40,917 bases of DNA, taken from positions 1-40,917 of the forward strand of contig NZ_CALHHX010000044.1 in NCBI RefSeq assembly GCF_938030685.1, in the 5' to 3' direction. The first letter of the stretch is position 1, and each line of letters starts with the position of its first letter. Shown here piece by piece: positions 31,549 to 40,342 of this stretch. Under the pieces are notes generated by a model. It was given only the letters and a program-made list of their open reading frames with translations. It did no database searches and had not been told where the DNA came from. The stretch is from an uncultured Campylobacter sp. Its GTDB lineage: Bacteria; Campylobacterota; Campylobacteria; Campylobacterales; Campylobacteraceae. Position numbers and translations under genes: made by a program.

Positions 31549-32627
31549 TATTCCTCCCTGTGTATCGTAGCGGCTATGAAATCAAGCCAGCGTCGCCCGA
31601 TCGTTTCAATTTTAAAGCTCTCCTCGCGCTTAGAGGCATTTTGCACGAGTCGCTCGCGCAGCTTTTCGTCGCTCATTAGAATTTCAAGCTTTTTAGCGAT
31701 ACTTGCGCTATCGCCTACAGGGCACAAAAACCCATCTACGCCGTCGCTTATAAGCTCGCTAGGACCTGCGATGCAATCCGTAGAAATTCTAGCGGTGCCG
31801 AAAAATATACTTTCCATCAAAATATTGCAAAAGCCCTCCATCTTGGAGGTTACGACTACGATTTTAGCGCGTTCATATAAGCTTTCGATATCGCGCACAA
31901 AGCCGATGAACTGCACATTTAAGCGCAGCTTCGCAGCTAAGCTCTCAAGGCTCTTTCGCTCCTCTCCGTCGCCTGCGATCACCACCTTCCACTCTTTTAA
32001 AAGATTGAAATCTATAAGCGCAAGTGCCTTAAGAAGGACATCAAAGCCCTTATAGACATTGAGTCGGCCGGCTGCTAGGATGATATTTTCTTTAGGCGGG
32101 CGGGCGTCTTTAGCATGGCTGATCTCAAACATCGGATTAGGCATAATCGCGCGATTTTGCACATATGTGTAATGATCCAGATCAAATTTACTAAGCACGC
32201 TAAGAGCTGCAGCCCTCGGATAAAAGATCCGCTTGAGAGCTCGCCAGATCGGACTTTTTAAAAAGCGATGATTGGTGTGTTCGGAGACGATGATTTTCTG
32301 CCCAACTCCTAGATTTGCGATAAGCGTAAGGACATTGGTATTATCTAAAAACGAGATTACGACGTCAAATTTACGACTTTTTAGAAGCCTGTGCAAGGCT
32401 AAAATTTTATCGTAGCGCTTTTTTATATTGCCAAATACTCCCAAATCGCCCACTCCTAAATCCAAGCTAAGAAGCTCGATCTTAGGATCTAGCGCGTAAA
32501 ACGGCTCATCTGCGTCAAATTTTATCACACAGACTTCATTCTCACGGCAGAAAAAATTTGCCAGCACGCTTAGCACGCGCTCGGCACCGCCCTTGCCTAA
32601 AGCAGAAATTACCATAGCTATTTTCAT
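31548..32627 (-). CDS. pglH: GT4 glycosyltransferase, PglH-like
   Basis: A 359-residue enzyme resembling C. jejuni PglH: 'MVISALGKGGAERVLSVLAN', 'VISFLDNTNVLTLIANLG', 'IIVSEHTNHRFLKSPIWRAL' and 'VVIAGDGEERKSLESLAAKL'. 'SKMEGFCNILMESIFFG' is the donor-binding segment. PglH is the GalNAc polymerase adding the terminal residues of the N-glycan. Which of the two PglH-like proteins of this locus does that is not certain; this one has the closer pattern. It starts 1 nt after the pyruvyl transferase stop. Confidence 0.8.
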   Translation of the reverse strand: MKIAMVISALGKGGAERVLSVLANFFCRENEVCVIKFDADEPFYALDPKIELLSLDLGVGDLGVFGNIKKRYDKILALHRLLKSRKFDVVISFLDNTNVLTLIANLGVGQKIIVSEHTNHRFLKSPIWRALKRIFYPRAAALSVLSKFDLDHYTYVQNRAIMPNPMFEISHAKDARPPKENIILAAGRLNVYKGFDVLLKALALIDFNLLKEWKVVIAGDGEERKSLESLAAKLRLNVQFIGFVRDIESLYERAKIVVVTSKMEGFCNILMESIFFGTARISTDCIAGPSELISDGVDGFLCPVGDSASIAKKLEILMSDEKLRERLVQNASKREESFKIETIGRRWLDFIAATIHREE

Positions 32628-32628
32628 T

Positions 32629-33690
32629 TTATGAGCCTAAACTTGTTTTTAAAAATTTCATCGAGTCCTCTCTTTTACGGCGCAACGCCTCATTTACGCC
32701 ATCCCAATCGATAGTCGCGTTCAAGCGCGCGTCTTTGGGATCTTGCAAAGCTCTATCTTCAAGCCCGAACGAGCCCAAAAGCGAGCTAAAGCGCGACGCG
32801 CCGCGACTAGCGTTAACGAGCACAAAAAACGGCTTATTAAAGATTATAGAAAATACGCAGCCGTGAAATGAGTCGGTTAGCACAAACTCCGCGCCCGCAA
32901 TAGCGCTTAGCCACGCTTTTATGCCGATGCGGTTGCCGCGGTCGTTCACCTCATCTATCTCTAGGCCGCTTTGCTTTTTTAGTAGCTCTATCGTCGCTTC
33001 TGAGCGAGGCGATGGATCTAGGATATAGGCAAAACCCTTACGCTTTGGTGCATGACTTAAAAATTTATCGTAAATCTCTTTGTTAGCTAAAAGCGTAGGA
33101 TCCAGTACCCAGTGCGCATCTACGCCAAAGCATTCACTCGCAAGCTTTATACCATCACGCTCGCGCACCGAAATAGCTTTAAATTTAGCCAAATTTGCAG
33201 CGTGAGCTTTTAAATCCGCGGGGTTTTTAAGCCCACAGAGCCTATCTCCGCCAAAGCTTGCAGCATAGGCGATCCGCGTGCAGTTAGGCGGCAAAAATCC
33301 AAGGCTAAAGCAATCTGCAAAATCCGCAAAATAGCTAGGGCGAAAAACCTGATCGCTTCCTAAAATCACCGCTTCAAAGCGCTTTTTCTCGCACAGCGCT
33401 TTTAAATCCGCAGGCGTGCAAACAGGCGCGGTTAAAGGAATATTTTCCGATACAAACTCGCTAGTATCGCGCTCGTAAGAGGGATTAAATTTCGCGCCGC
33501 AAAGCTCCTTTTTAAGCGCACATGCCACTAAAAATTTAATATACGCAATCGATAGTTTACTTCTTTGCAGGCGCAAGTTTATGAGACGTGGCTCATGCCC
33601 TAGCCCCACTAGGACGCGACTTAGCGCATAAGCTTGTAAAATTCCGCCGTAATTATTTACTAGCGGCAGGGTAAAAATCCCGATCTTCAT
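32629..33690 (-). CDS. Polysaccharide pyruvyl transferase family protein
   Basis: A 353-residue protein of the WcaK/CsaB-like family. 'PLVNNYGGILQAYALSRVLV', 'ILGSDQVFRPSY' and 'VLTDSFHGCVFSIIFNKPFF' are the family landmarks. Members move pyruvate from phosphoenolpyruvate onto sugars as ketals, though some have other sugar-modifying roles. It overlaps the Fe-S FrhB-like gene by 4 nt, and these two families are frequent neighbours in polysaccharide clusters. Presence within a pgl locus suggests that the N-glycan or another undecaprenyl-linked glycan is modified; inferred. Confidence 0.85.
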   Translation of the reverse strand: MKIGIFTLPLVNNYGGILQAYALSRVLVGLGHEPRLINLRLQRSKLSIAYIKFLVACALKKELCGAKFNPSYERDTSEFVSENIPLTAPVCTPADLKALCEKKRFEAVILGSDQVFRPSYFADFADCFSLGFLPPNCTRIAYAASFGGDRLCGLKNPADLKAHAANLAKFKAISVRERDGIKLASECFGVDAHWVLDPTLLANKEIYDKFLSHAPKRKGFAYILDPSPRSEATIELLKKQSGLEIDEVNDRGNRIGIKAWLSAIAGAEFVLTDSFHGCVFSIIFNKPFFVLVNASRGASRFSSLLGSFGLEDRALQDPKDARLNATIDWDGVNEALRRKREDSMKFLKTSLGS

Positions 33691-35309
33691 GCAAACTTCC
33701 TATAAATTTTATATGCCGCGTTCTTTGGTAGCGCTAAAAGCGCTAGCACTTTATTCGCAGCGGCAATTTTTTTGAGCCTAGCGGCGATGAAATCATCACA
33801 ATCAAAATGCGTAGCGCTATATCGCTGGATCTGAAGCTTCTGGCGCAATATGTAACACCTAAGCGGATTTTTCGCGCCATAGAAAATTTCGTTTTTACAC
33901 TCCACCTGGCTTTGCTGCGAGCGCTGCACCTCCGCTGCGGATATCCGCTCGCAAAAAATCTCCTCGCGTGCCTGCTTCGTAGGCTGCGAAAACAGCGCGT
34001 CGATCTGAGCTGCGCGCGTAATTACGAGCGATGTGCCGCGCCACTCGCTTATTTCGCTTTGCAGCCACGCATCCATCAGCACGACGTCGGCGCATTTAGC
34101 AAAAACGTCGGTGCAGGCGTTGCACGCAAGCGGCGTAAAAGCGCGCGAACTCCAGTATGCAAAGGCGCTACTACTGCGATCATCTATCGCCTCGCTACCG
34201 TCTGCAGCGCGAAATTTAAAGCCAAAGCTCATCGCACTTTTGCCCGCGATTTTATATCTGTAATTAACTGCTGCGAGCTGCTTACGCTCTTTAAACGCAA
34301 GATCTGCCAGCTTATGCGTGAAACCAGCACCCTTGCCCTGTCCGCAAACCAGCCCGATAATAAAGCTTATGCGGGATTTAAGGCGCGGATTTTTACTCGC
34401 AGCAAGCCTTAAGGCCTTGGCAAAACACGGCAGCGCGCTGATCGCGTATCTACCCTCACGGCGCGACATCTCCTTTAGCACTGCTTCAAGCGTGAGCGGA
34501 TAGTAAGCGGACGAGCGCGCGCGAGTAAGCTCATCAGCATTTTTTATCACGCTAAATTTAAATAGCGGCACGGAATTTTCGCCCATAGAATTTCGCGTGT
34601 TTTTAGAATTCTCGCAAGCAAAATTCTGCGTTGATACGGAATTTTCACAAGAAGCTTTATAATTCTGTGCGAAATTTTCATTTGTAAAATTCTGCACGGA
34701 ATTCTGCGTAAAATTTTCGCAAAAAGAATTTTGCGCACTCGTAAAATTTATAGAATCATCATCCGCCAAATTCTGCGTTAAATTCGGAATTACGGAATTC
34801 TGCTCGGAATTTTTGGTTGCGGAATTTTGCAAATTCTGTGACTGCGCTAAATTATTGCAGGCAGAAAAATCACGCTTGGAATTTTGGGCTATAAAATCCC
34901 CCTCGTCCGCAGGCACAGCGCAAATCGCGTAATCAATGAGCCCGCGCGCAAAAAGCTCGCGAAAAATATAATCTCCCGCGCCGCCGCTTGCACTGCTTAA
35001 GCGCTGCGCTTCATCCTTTTTGTAGAATTTGTAAGTGGCTAAAAATCTGCCAAAATCAGGACTAAAGCTTTCCAGCTCTGAGTATGATTTAGAATTTAGC
35101 TCGTTTTCGAGCATGTCTTTTTCGTAAAACGGGCAGACTTTTAGACAAATATCACATTTGTCGCGACACCCTTCGCCTTCCTCGGGCGCGTAAAATCCAT
35201 TGCCTCCAAGCCGCATTTTTAGCACGCTAAAAGGGCAGCTGCTCGCGCAGACGCCGCAGCCGATACAGCGGTCTTTCGTAACTACTTCGCTAATTACATT
35301 GAAGCTCAA
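33687..35309 (-). CDS. Ferredoxin/FrhB-type Fe-S protein with low-complexity insert
   Basis: A 540-residue protein. I place the start at TTG 35309: AAGGAGG lies 5 nt upstream and the TTG overlaps the flippase stop (TTGA). Longer upstream frames would run 220 nt into that gene. Two 4Fe-4S clusters are marked by 'CIGCGVCASSCPF' and 'CDICLKVCPF'. The rest matches the coenzyme F420 hydrogenase/dehydrogenase beta-subunit family ('SASGGAGDYIFRELF', 'LPCFAKALRLAA', 'KCADVVLMDAW'). Members in glycan clusters accompany pyruvyl transferases; their redox role is unclear. A roughly 110-residue Asn/Ser/Phe-rich insert (34560-34900) splits the domain. Confidence 0.8.
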   Translation of the reverse strand: MSFNVISEVVTKDRCIGCGVCASSCPFSVLKMRLGGNGFYAPEEGEGCRDKCDICLKVCPFYEKDMLENELNSKSYSELESFSPDFGRFLATYKFYKKDEAQRLSSASGGAGDYIFRELFARGLIDYAICAVPADEGDFIAQNSKRDFSACNNLAQSQNLQNSATKNSEQNSVIPNLTQNLADDDSINFTSAQNSFCENFTQNSVQNFTNENFAQNYKASCENSVSTQNFACENSKNTRNSMGENSVPLFKFSVIKNADELTRARSSAYYPLTLEAVLKEMSRREGRYAISALPCFAKALRLAASKNPRLKSRISFIIGLVCGQGKGAGFTHKLADLAFKERKQLAAVNYRYKIAGKSAMSFGFKFRAADGSEAIDDRSSSAFAYWSSRAFTPLACNACTDVFAKCADVVLMDAWLQSEISEWRGTSLVITRAAQIDALFSQPTKQAREEIFCERISAAEVQRSQQSQVECKNEIFYGAKNPLRCYILRQKLQIQRYSATHFDCDDFIAARLKKIAAANKVLALLALPKNAAYKIYRKFA

Positions 35310-36844
35310 GCCCGCCTCCTTATCTTTGCTGCAATGCCGCCAAAAATCGCGCGCTCGTAATCGTTCATCGCCCAAAAATATGCGCTTAGCACAAACATAG
35401 CCGAATAAAGCCCGCCGCAAATTAGCAAAAAGCTCACTCCATGCAAGCCTAGTGCATAATTTATCGCTAGGCTTACTGCGATTGCGGGAGCAAATTTTAC
35501 TACCATCGCGCCGATATTTCGCCAAAATTTAGCGATGTCAAGTCCGATTACACGAGCATAGTAGATATTCATCACGCAGATATTTAGCAAGGTAATCGCA
35601 AAAGCCGTGCCGCACGCAGCGCCCACGCCTCCGTAAGCCTTAGCTAGCGGGATAGAAATAGCGATATTTACGAGCGTGACGCAAAACGCGGCGATTGAGC
35701 GAAATTTGACTTTGTTTTTTGCCTGAAGCACGGCTAGGCCTAAATTTTGAATCAACGGCACGCTTACTGGAAGCACCAAAATAAGCGCGATTGCGTATGA
35801 AATTTCATAATTTGCGCCAGCCCATAGCACGATAAACTCCCGCCCAAAAATCACCAAAAGCGACGCGATAAAAAATATCACGTAAAATTGCAGCCTGCCT
35901 ATCTTGATAAATTCCGCGCTAAGCTCGGAATCAGTGGAGTTTGCAGAGACCATTTTGGCGATTTTAGGAAGCATCACACCGCTAATGGTGAGCGAAAGCG
36001 TGACGAAAGTGGCATTTATCGTGCTTGCTACGGCATACGTGGAGACCGCTGTAGCGCCTGCAACAGCGCCTAAGATAAAATTATCGACATTCCAGTTTAC
36101 TTGATCGACTACGATGCCTAAAAATATAAAAAACGAGTAGCCAAAAATTTGCTTAAGCGTGGAGGCGTCGAAATTTCGCACGCTTATCACGGGCGAGACT
36201 TTGCTTTTGCAATAGATGAAATCTGCCGCGACGCAGATTAAATTTACCGCCGTAGCGATGATTACGATCGCGATAGCCTTATATCCCAAAAGTAGCGCAG
36301 GCACCGCAGCTATCGGCAGAGCGATCGTACGAAAGATCCCAACTAGCTTAATAAATACGAAATTCTCATGCGCCGTAAGGATCGACGAATAGATGCTAAA
36401 AGGAAAGCTAATCGCTAAATTTGCAGTTAGTAGCATTAGCATAATGCGAATTTCGCCCATCTCACTAGCGCTTAGCTTAGCGCCAAAAATCGCGTGCAGA
36501 TTGGCTAGCAGCGCAGCTCCTGCAAGCACGATCACCGCGCTCATCACTAAATACACGCTAAAGATCGTTCCGTGCAGCTTATGCATGCGCTCCACTTCGC
36601 CGCTTGAGACGTATTTGGCGGTATAGACCGTCACAGCATTACCGAAACCCAAATCTAAAATCGCTAAATAGCCGATAACGCTGCTCGCTAAAGAATATAG
36701 CCCAAACTCGCTCTGCCCCAGCGCCCGCAGAAAAAACGGCGTATAAACCAAAGTAAGTATCGTAGAAACAAAGATATTTACATACGATAGCACGACGCCG
36801 AGCTTACGCTGCGCGGCTTCGGGGGCGTTTAGAATTTTAAGCAA
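35306..36844 (-). CDS. Wzx/MATE-like polysaccharide flippase
   Basis: A 512-residue protein with about 12-14 membrane helices of the MOP superfamily ('VLSYVNIFVSTILTLVYTPF', 'YGGVGAACGTAFAITLLNIC'). The TTG start at 36844 is preceded by AAAAGGAA. It should move lipid-linked glycan across the inner membrane. In C. jejuni this place next to gne holds pglK (wlaB), an ABC transporter with an ATPase domain; none of the ABC motifs is found here. It may thus replace PglK, or serve a separate glycan. It overlaps the downstream gene by 4 nt and lies 81 nt after gne. Confidence 0.85.
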   Translation of the reverse strand: MLKILNAPEAAQRKLGVVLSYVNIFVSTILTLVYTPFFLRALGQSEFGLYSLASSVIGYLAILDLGFGNAVTVYTAKYVSSGEVERMHKLHGTIFSVYLVMSAVIVLAGAALLANLHAIFGAKLSASEMGEIRIMLMLLTANLAISFPFSIYSSILTAHENFVFIKLVGIFRTIALPIAAVPALLLGYKAIAIVIIATAVNLICVAADFIYCKSKVSPVISVRNFDASTLKQIFGYSFFIFLGIVVDQVNWNVDNFILGAVAGATAVSTYAVASTINATFVTLSLTISGVMLPKIAKMVSANSTDSELSAEFIKIGRLQFYVIFFIASLLVIFGREFIVLWAGANYEISYAIALILVLPVSVPLIQNLGLAVLQAKNKVKFRSIAAFCVTLVNIAISIPLAKAYGGVGAACGTAFAITLLNICVMNIYYARVIGLDIAKFWRNIGAMVVKFAPAIAVSLAINYALGLHGVSFLLICGGLYSAMFVLSAYFWAMNDYERAIFGGIAAKIRRRA

Positions 36845-36925
36845 ACAAGGCTTCCTTTTGCTCGCCGCTATTAAACACGGCGGAGTAAAATTTTAAAATT
36901 TCAAATCGCACTTTCACGCTAGAAC

Positions 36926-37915
36926 CTAGAGCTTCTTTTCCCAATTAAGCGCGCTTAGGATGATCTCATCCAGGCTCTCGTGCTCGGGATGCCAAGAGGT
37001 TTTGGTGCGAATTTTATCCGCATTTGAGATGAGGCAGGCAGGATCCCCCGCTCTGCGCGGAGCGATCTCCACTTTAAAATCCACGCCGCTTACTTTTTTA
37101 GCTTCATTGACGACCTCTTTTACGCTAAAGCCCGTGCCATATCCTACGTTAAAGACCGCGCTATCATTGCTTTGCAGATAATCAAGCACTGCCAGATGCG
37201 CGCTTGCGAGGTCCTCTACGTGGATGTAGTCGCGGATGCAGGTGCCGTCTTTGGTGTCGTAATCATCGCCGAAGATGCTCATCTTATCGCGCTTGCCGAC
37301 GATCGTTTGGGTCGCAACCTTAATTAGATGTGTCGCGTTCGGGTAGTTTTGCCCGATCGTGCCGTCGCTAGCCGCGCCTGCCACATTGAAGTAGCGCAAA
37401 ATTCCGTATTTAAAATTCGGATTTGCCGCCGCCGTATCTTTTAGTACCCACTCGACCATCAGCTTGCTTCTGCCGTACGGATTGATCGGGTTTTGCGGAG
37501 TTTCCTCGCTTACTTGTGGGATATCCGGCTCGCCGTAGGTTGCTGCCGTGGAGCTAAATATGAAGTCTTTCACGCCGTATTTGTTCGCAAGCGCGATCAA
37601 ATTCATCGCGTTGGCGGTGTTATTTAGGTAGTATTTTAGCGGATTTTGCGTGCTTTCAAAAACCTCGATAAACGCCGCAAAGTGAATGATCGCATCAAAC
37701 TTCTCGCGCCCAAAAAGCTTCTCGATTGCGGGGGTATTTTCTAGGCTTTCCTGCACGAACTCAAACTCGCCCACGTCGCGAAGCGCCTCGATCGCTCGCA
37801 TTGAGCCTTTGCAAAGATTATCCAGTATGACGACGTCGTGGCGGTTCGCTTCTAAAAGCGCCTTTGCAACGTGGCTGCCGATATATCCCGCGCCGCCTGT
37901 GATTAAAATTTTCAT
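36926..37915 (-). CDS. gne: UDP-GlcNAc/Glc 4-epimerase Gne (GalE)
   Basis: A 329-residue SDR epimerase nearly collinear with C. jejuni Gne. 'ITGGAGYIGSHVAKALLEAN' binds NAD, 'FSSTAATYGEP' gives the catalytic Ser/Thr and 'NPYGRSKLM' the Tyr-Lys pair. 'FGDDYDTKDGTCIRDYIHVE' is typical. It provides UDP-GalNAc for PglA/J/H and possibly UDP-galactose for surface glycans. GGAGAAG precedes the ATG. It heads the leftward pgl row, so a promoter is expected in the 52-nt gap to the ligase gene or further upstream. Confidence 0.94.
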   Translation of the reverse strand: MKILITGGAGYIGSHVAKALLEANRHDVVILDNLCKGSMRAIEALRDVGEFEFVQESLENTPAIEKLFGREKFDAIIHFAAFIEVFESTQNPLKYYLNNTANAMNLIALANKYGVKDFIFSSTAATYGEPDIPQVSEETPQNPINPYGRSKLMVEWVLKDTAAANPNFKYGILRYFNVAGAASDGTIGQNYPNATHLIKVATQTIVGKRDKMSIFGDDYDTKDGTCIRDYIHVEDLASAHLAVLDYLQSNDSAVFNVGYGTGFSVKEVVNEAKKVSGVDFKVEIAPRRAGDPACLISNADKIRTKTSWHPEHESLDEIILSALNWEKKL

Positions 37916-37967
37916 CTCTTCTCCTTCGGATCAAATTTATCAAAATACGCGATTATAGCCCCTTAGA

Positions 37968-38822
37968 TTAAATCTCCGGTCGCACGCGCAAAAATACGGG
38001 GAAGCGCGGCTTTTTTTCGCGGGTTAAATTTTGGTATTGATAGGTGATGATCGTGCCTACCTTAGGCGGATTTGCCCGCATTTCGTCGCTAAAGCCCGTG
38101 CCTACTTTAAATTTCACCCCGCTACGTAGATCCACGCAGCTAAGCGAACCCATCTTACCCTCGTTTTTGCCGTAGCCCGGGTTGATTTTTACGACCTTGC
38201 AATCGCTATCGTGCGTCTTTTTGTATTTTAAAATTTTATCGCTGCGCCCGCTCTCATAAAGCGCGTTTGGATCGCGCAGTACGACCCCCTCGCCGCCCGC
38301 GGCGATGACGCGATCAAAATACGCCTGCACGTCGGCGTGCGTGCTTACCGGAGTTTGCTGCACGATGAGCAAATTTTGCGCGCCGCTTGAGGCGATAAAA
38401 TTTCTTAAAATTTCCATCTTCGCGCTTAGGTTTTTCTGCTCCTTCGGCAGGTCAAACGCATAAAATTTTACCCTGCTCCAGCGCTCATCGGGCACGCTAG
38501 AAGAGACGATCGATACGAGCTGCTCAAACTCTCCGCGCGCCGTGTATAGCTCGCCGTCCACGAAAAACGGCGGAAAGCCCGCGCTCCAGCCCTCGGGGGC
38601 GTTTATGATCTTGCCGCGTCTGGAGCGCAGATTTTTGCCGTCCCAGATCGCGCGCACGCCGTCTAGCTTCTCGCTGATCACCCAACCCGTGATATTCATG
38701 CCCGGGACATATTCTTTAAGCAGCATCGGTTTAAATTTAACCTCGTCCGCGATCGCGCCGCAGAGCAAAAACACCGCGCCAAAAACCGCGCCTTTTAAAA
38801 TTTTAAAAATTTCACTTCGCAT
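37968..38822 (-). CDS. ATP-dependent DNA ligase with signal peptide (LigE-type)
   Basis: A 284-residue minimal ATP-dependent DNA ligase. Nucleophile Lys52 lies in 'ISEKLDGVRAIWDG' (motif I). 'FVDGELY' is motif III, 'GGEGVVLRDPNALY' motif IV and 'ILKYKKTHDSDCKVV' motif V. A hydrophobic leader ends 'CGAIA' at about residue 25, so the enzyme is probably exported to the periplasm. Such ligases occur in Haemophilus, Neisseria and Campylobacter beside the NAD-dependent LigA and have been linked to uptake of external DNA. The start overlaps the exonuclease gene by 11 nt, so both are made together. Confidence 0.9.
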   Translation of the reverse strand: MRSEIFKILKGAVFGAVFLLCGAIADEVKFKPMLLKEYVPGMNITGWVISEKLDGVRAIWDGKNLRSRRGKIINAPEGWSAGFPPFFVDGELYTARGEFEQLVSIVSSSVPDERWSRVKFYAFDLPKEQKNLSAKMEILRNFIASSGAQNLLIVQQTPVSTHADVQAYFDRVIAAGGEGVVLRDPNALYESGRSDKILKYKKTHDSDCKVVKINPGYGKNEGKMGSLSCVDLRSGVKFKVGTGFSDEMRANPPKVGTIITYQYQNLTREKKPRFPVFLRVRPEI

Positions 38823-40086
38823 ATGCCGCTAGCTCCCTTTCTATAAAGTCGCAAAAAACGGGCGTATAGCTCATGCCCGCGCACTCTTTTTTCAAAAATT
38901 CTCCCATCACCGCGATGTAATTCAAATAATCGTCCTTGGTGATCTTGCCGCGCAAAAGCTCGTATTTCAAAAACAGCCAGTAGGTGTTGAGCACATCGGA
39001 TCTGCAGTACTCGTCGATCTTGGCCTGCTCGCCTGCGTAATACAGCTGCAAGACCTGATCGCCGTGTACGTCGTATTTGCCGGGAAGGCCCACGCTAGCG
39101 CAGATATGATCAAGTTTGAGCCCGCGAACGGCGCCAAAATCGCTGATGTGATCGAGCAGATCCATATGAAACCGCCCGTCGTAGCGGCTGCGGTAGTTCT
39201 CCCACTTGCTCTTATTGTTATCGCGATCGTTCGTCTCAAAATACGCTGCGGCGCTTAGATCATAGCACATCGCGCGCGCCATAATCATCGGCAGATCGAA
39301 CCCGCGCCCGTTGAAGCTCACGAGCCGCGGATTAAAATCCTCGATGAAAGCTAGGAATTTTGCGATTTTATCGCGCTCGTTCTCGCCATCAAGCGTTGAG
39401 ACGCGCAAAAACCTGCCGAATCCGTCCGCCATCACGGCGCTAATGCTAACGACGCGGTGGAAGCAGACAGGCAGGAACTCGCTGCCGGTTTTTTCTTTGA
39501 AAATTTCCATCGCCCTAAGCGAAAGTAATTTGTGGTTTAAAATTTTGCTTTTATCCGCGTTAAAGATCGGCTGCTCGCCGTAAATTTTAAAATTTAACGC
39601 GTTTGACGCGGCGTCTTGCACGGAATTTAAAGCGAGATTTTCGCTCTTTGAGCTTTGGGACGCAGAGCTTTGAGGCGCGATATCGTCGTAAGTTAAATTT
39701 GACGATGCGGAATTTTTGAGCGCCGTATTTTGCGATGCGAATTTTTCGCTCGTAAAATTTCCCTGCGCGTGATTTTTAGTGGAATTTTCACTGGCGAAGC
39801 TTTGAAGTGCAGCATCTTGTTGCGTAAAATTTTGAGGTGCGGAATTTTGCTCGGAATCTTCTATTTTAAAATTCTGCTCCGCCGAATTTACAGCAAAATT
39901 TAAAGACGCGCTTTGCTTCTCGCTGCCGATCTTTTGCGAGATCCGCGCATCAAGAAGCTTTGCAAAGCTTTTTTTATCGAAAGGCTCGAAACAGCTCGCG
40001 ATCGCATCCTCATCCAGCACCCGCACCAACGCCGCTACGTCGGGGATCGTCTCGCAGTCGAATACGCAGATATAATCCTTTTTCAT
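38812..40086 (-). CDS. Predicted 3'-5' exonuclease (PolB/WlaX-like) with low-complexity insert
   Basis: A 424-residue DEDDy-type exonuclease. Metal-binding Asp10 and Glu12 lie in 'VFDCETIPD', the second motif in 'LVSFNGRGFDLPMIMARA', and the last in 'EYCRSDVLNTYWLF' with the Tyr-x3-Asp pair. ATG 40086 is preceded by AAGGAG; a TTG one codon earlier is unlikely. Residues about 58-168 are an extra Asn/Ser/Phe-rich segment ('SEQNSAPQNFTQQDAALQSF') inside the N-terminal region. C. jejuni carries a related gene (wlaX) near its glycan loci. Coupled to the ligase gene, which suggests DNA processing rather than glycan synthesis. Confidence 0.85.
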   Translation of the reverse strand: MKKDYICVFDCETIPDVAALVRVLDEDAIASCFEPFDKKSFAKLLDARISQKIGSEKQSASLNFAVNSAEQNFKIEDSEQNSAPQNFTQQDAALQSFASENSTKNHAQGNFTSEKFASQNTALKNSASSNLTYDDIAPQSSASQSSKSENLALNSVQDAASNALNFKIYGEQPIFNADKSKILNHKLLSLRAMEIFKEKTGSEFLPVCFHRVVSISAVMADGFGRFLRVSTLDGENERDKIAKFLAFIEDFNPRLVSFNGRGFDLPMIMARAMCYDLSAAAYFETNDRDNNKSKWENYRSRYDGRFHMDLLDHISDFGAVRGLKLDHICASVGLPGKYDVHGDQVLQLYYAGEQAKIDEYCRSDVLNTYWLFLKYELLRGKITKDDYLNYIAVMGEFLKKECAGMSYTPVFCDFIERELAAYAK

Positions 40087-40100
40087 CAAGCTCCTTCCTG

Positions 40101-40120
40101 GCGGTTTTTACCGCTTTTTT
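40101..40120 (+). terminator. Possible intrinsic terminator on the plus strand
   Basis: GCGGT, loop TTTT, ACCGC, then TTTTTT: a textbook shape, but no plus-strand gene precedes it. It lies just upstream of the exonuclease start on the other strand. It could block antisense transcription or be chance. Confidence 0.3.
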
Positions 40121-40342
40121 CAAAAATGGCTCCGAAATAATCCTCTATCTCCATGCCGTTTTTAGGTACGCGCCCAATAGAGCTCCTCGCTCATCCGAGG
40201 TTCTCATGGCCGCTTCCAACCTTAAAATTTTACGCTGCCGCATTTTCGCAGCAAAAAAGGGGCGTGCGCGGAGGCGCGGCAAATTTCACTACCGCTCGCC
40301 GCGGCGCAATTACCGTGCGCAAAGGCGCGCCGGTCGTTAAAT

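Noticed and set aside
35310..35525. Longer N-terminus for the FrhB-like protein
   Set aside because: It would overlap the flippase gene by 220 nt. The TTG at 35309 has AAGGAGG at 5 nt and overlaps the flippase stop by 4 nt, like its neighbours.
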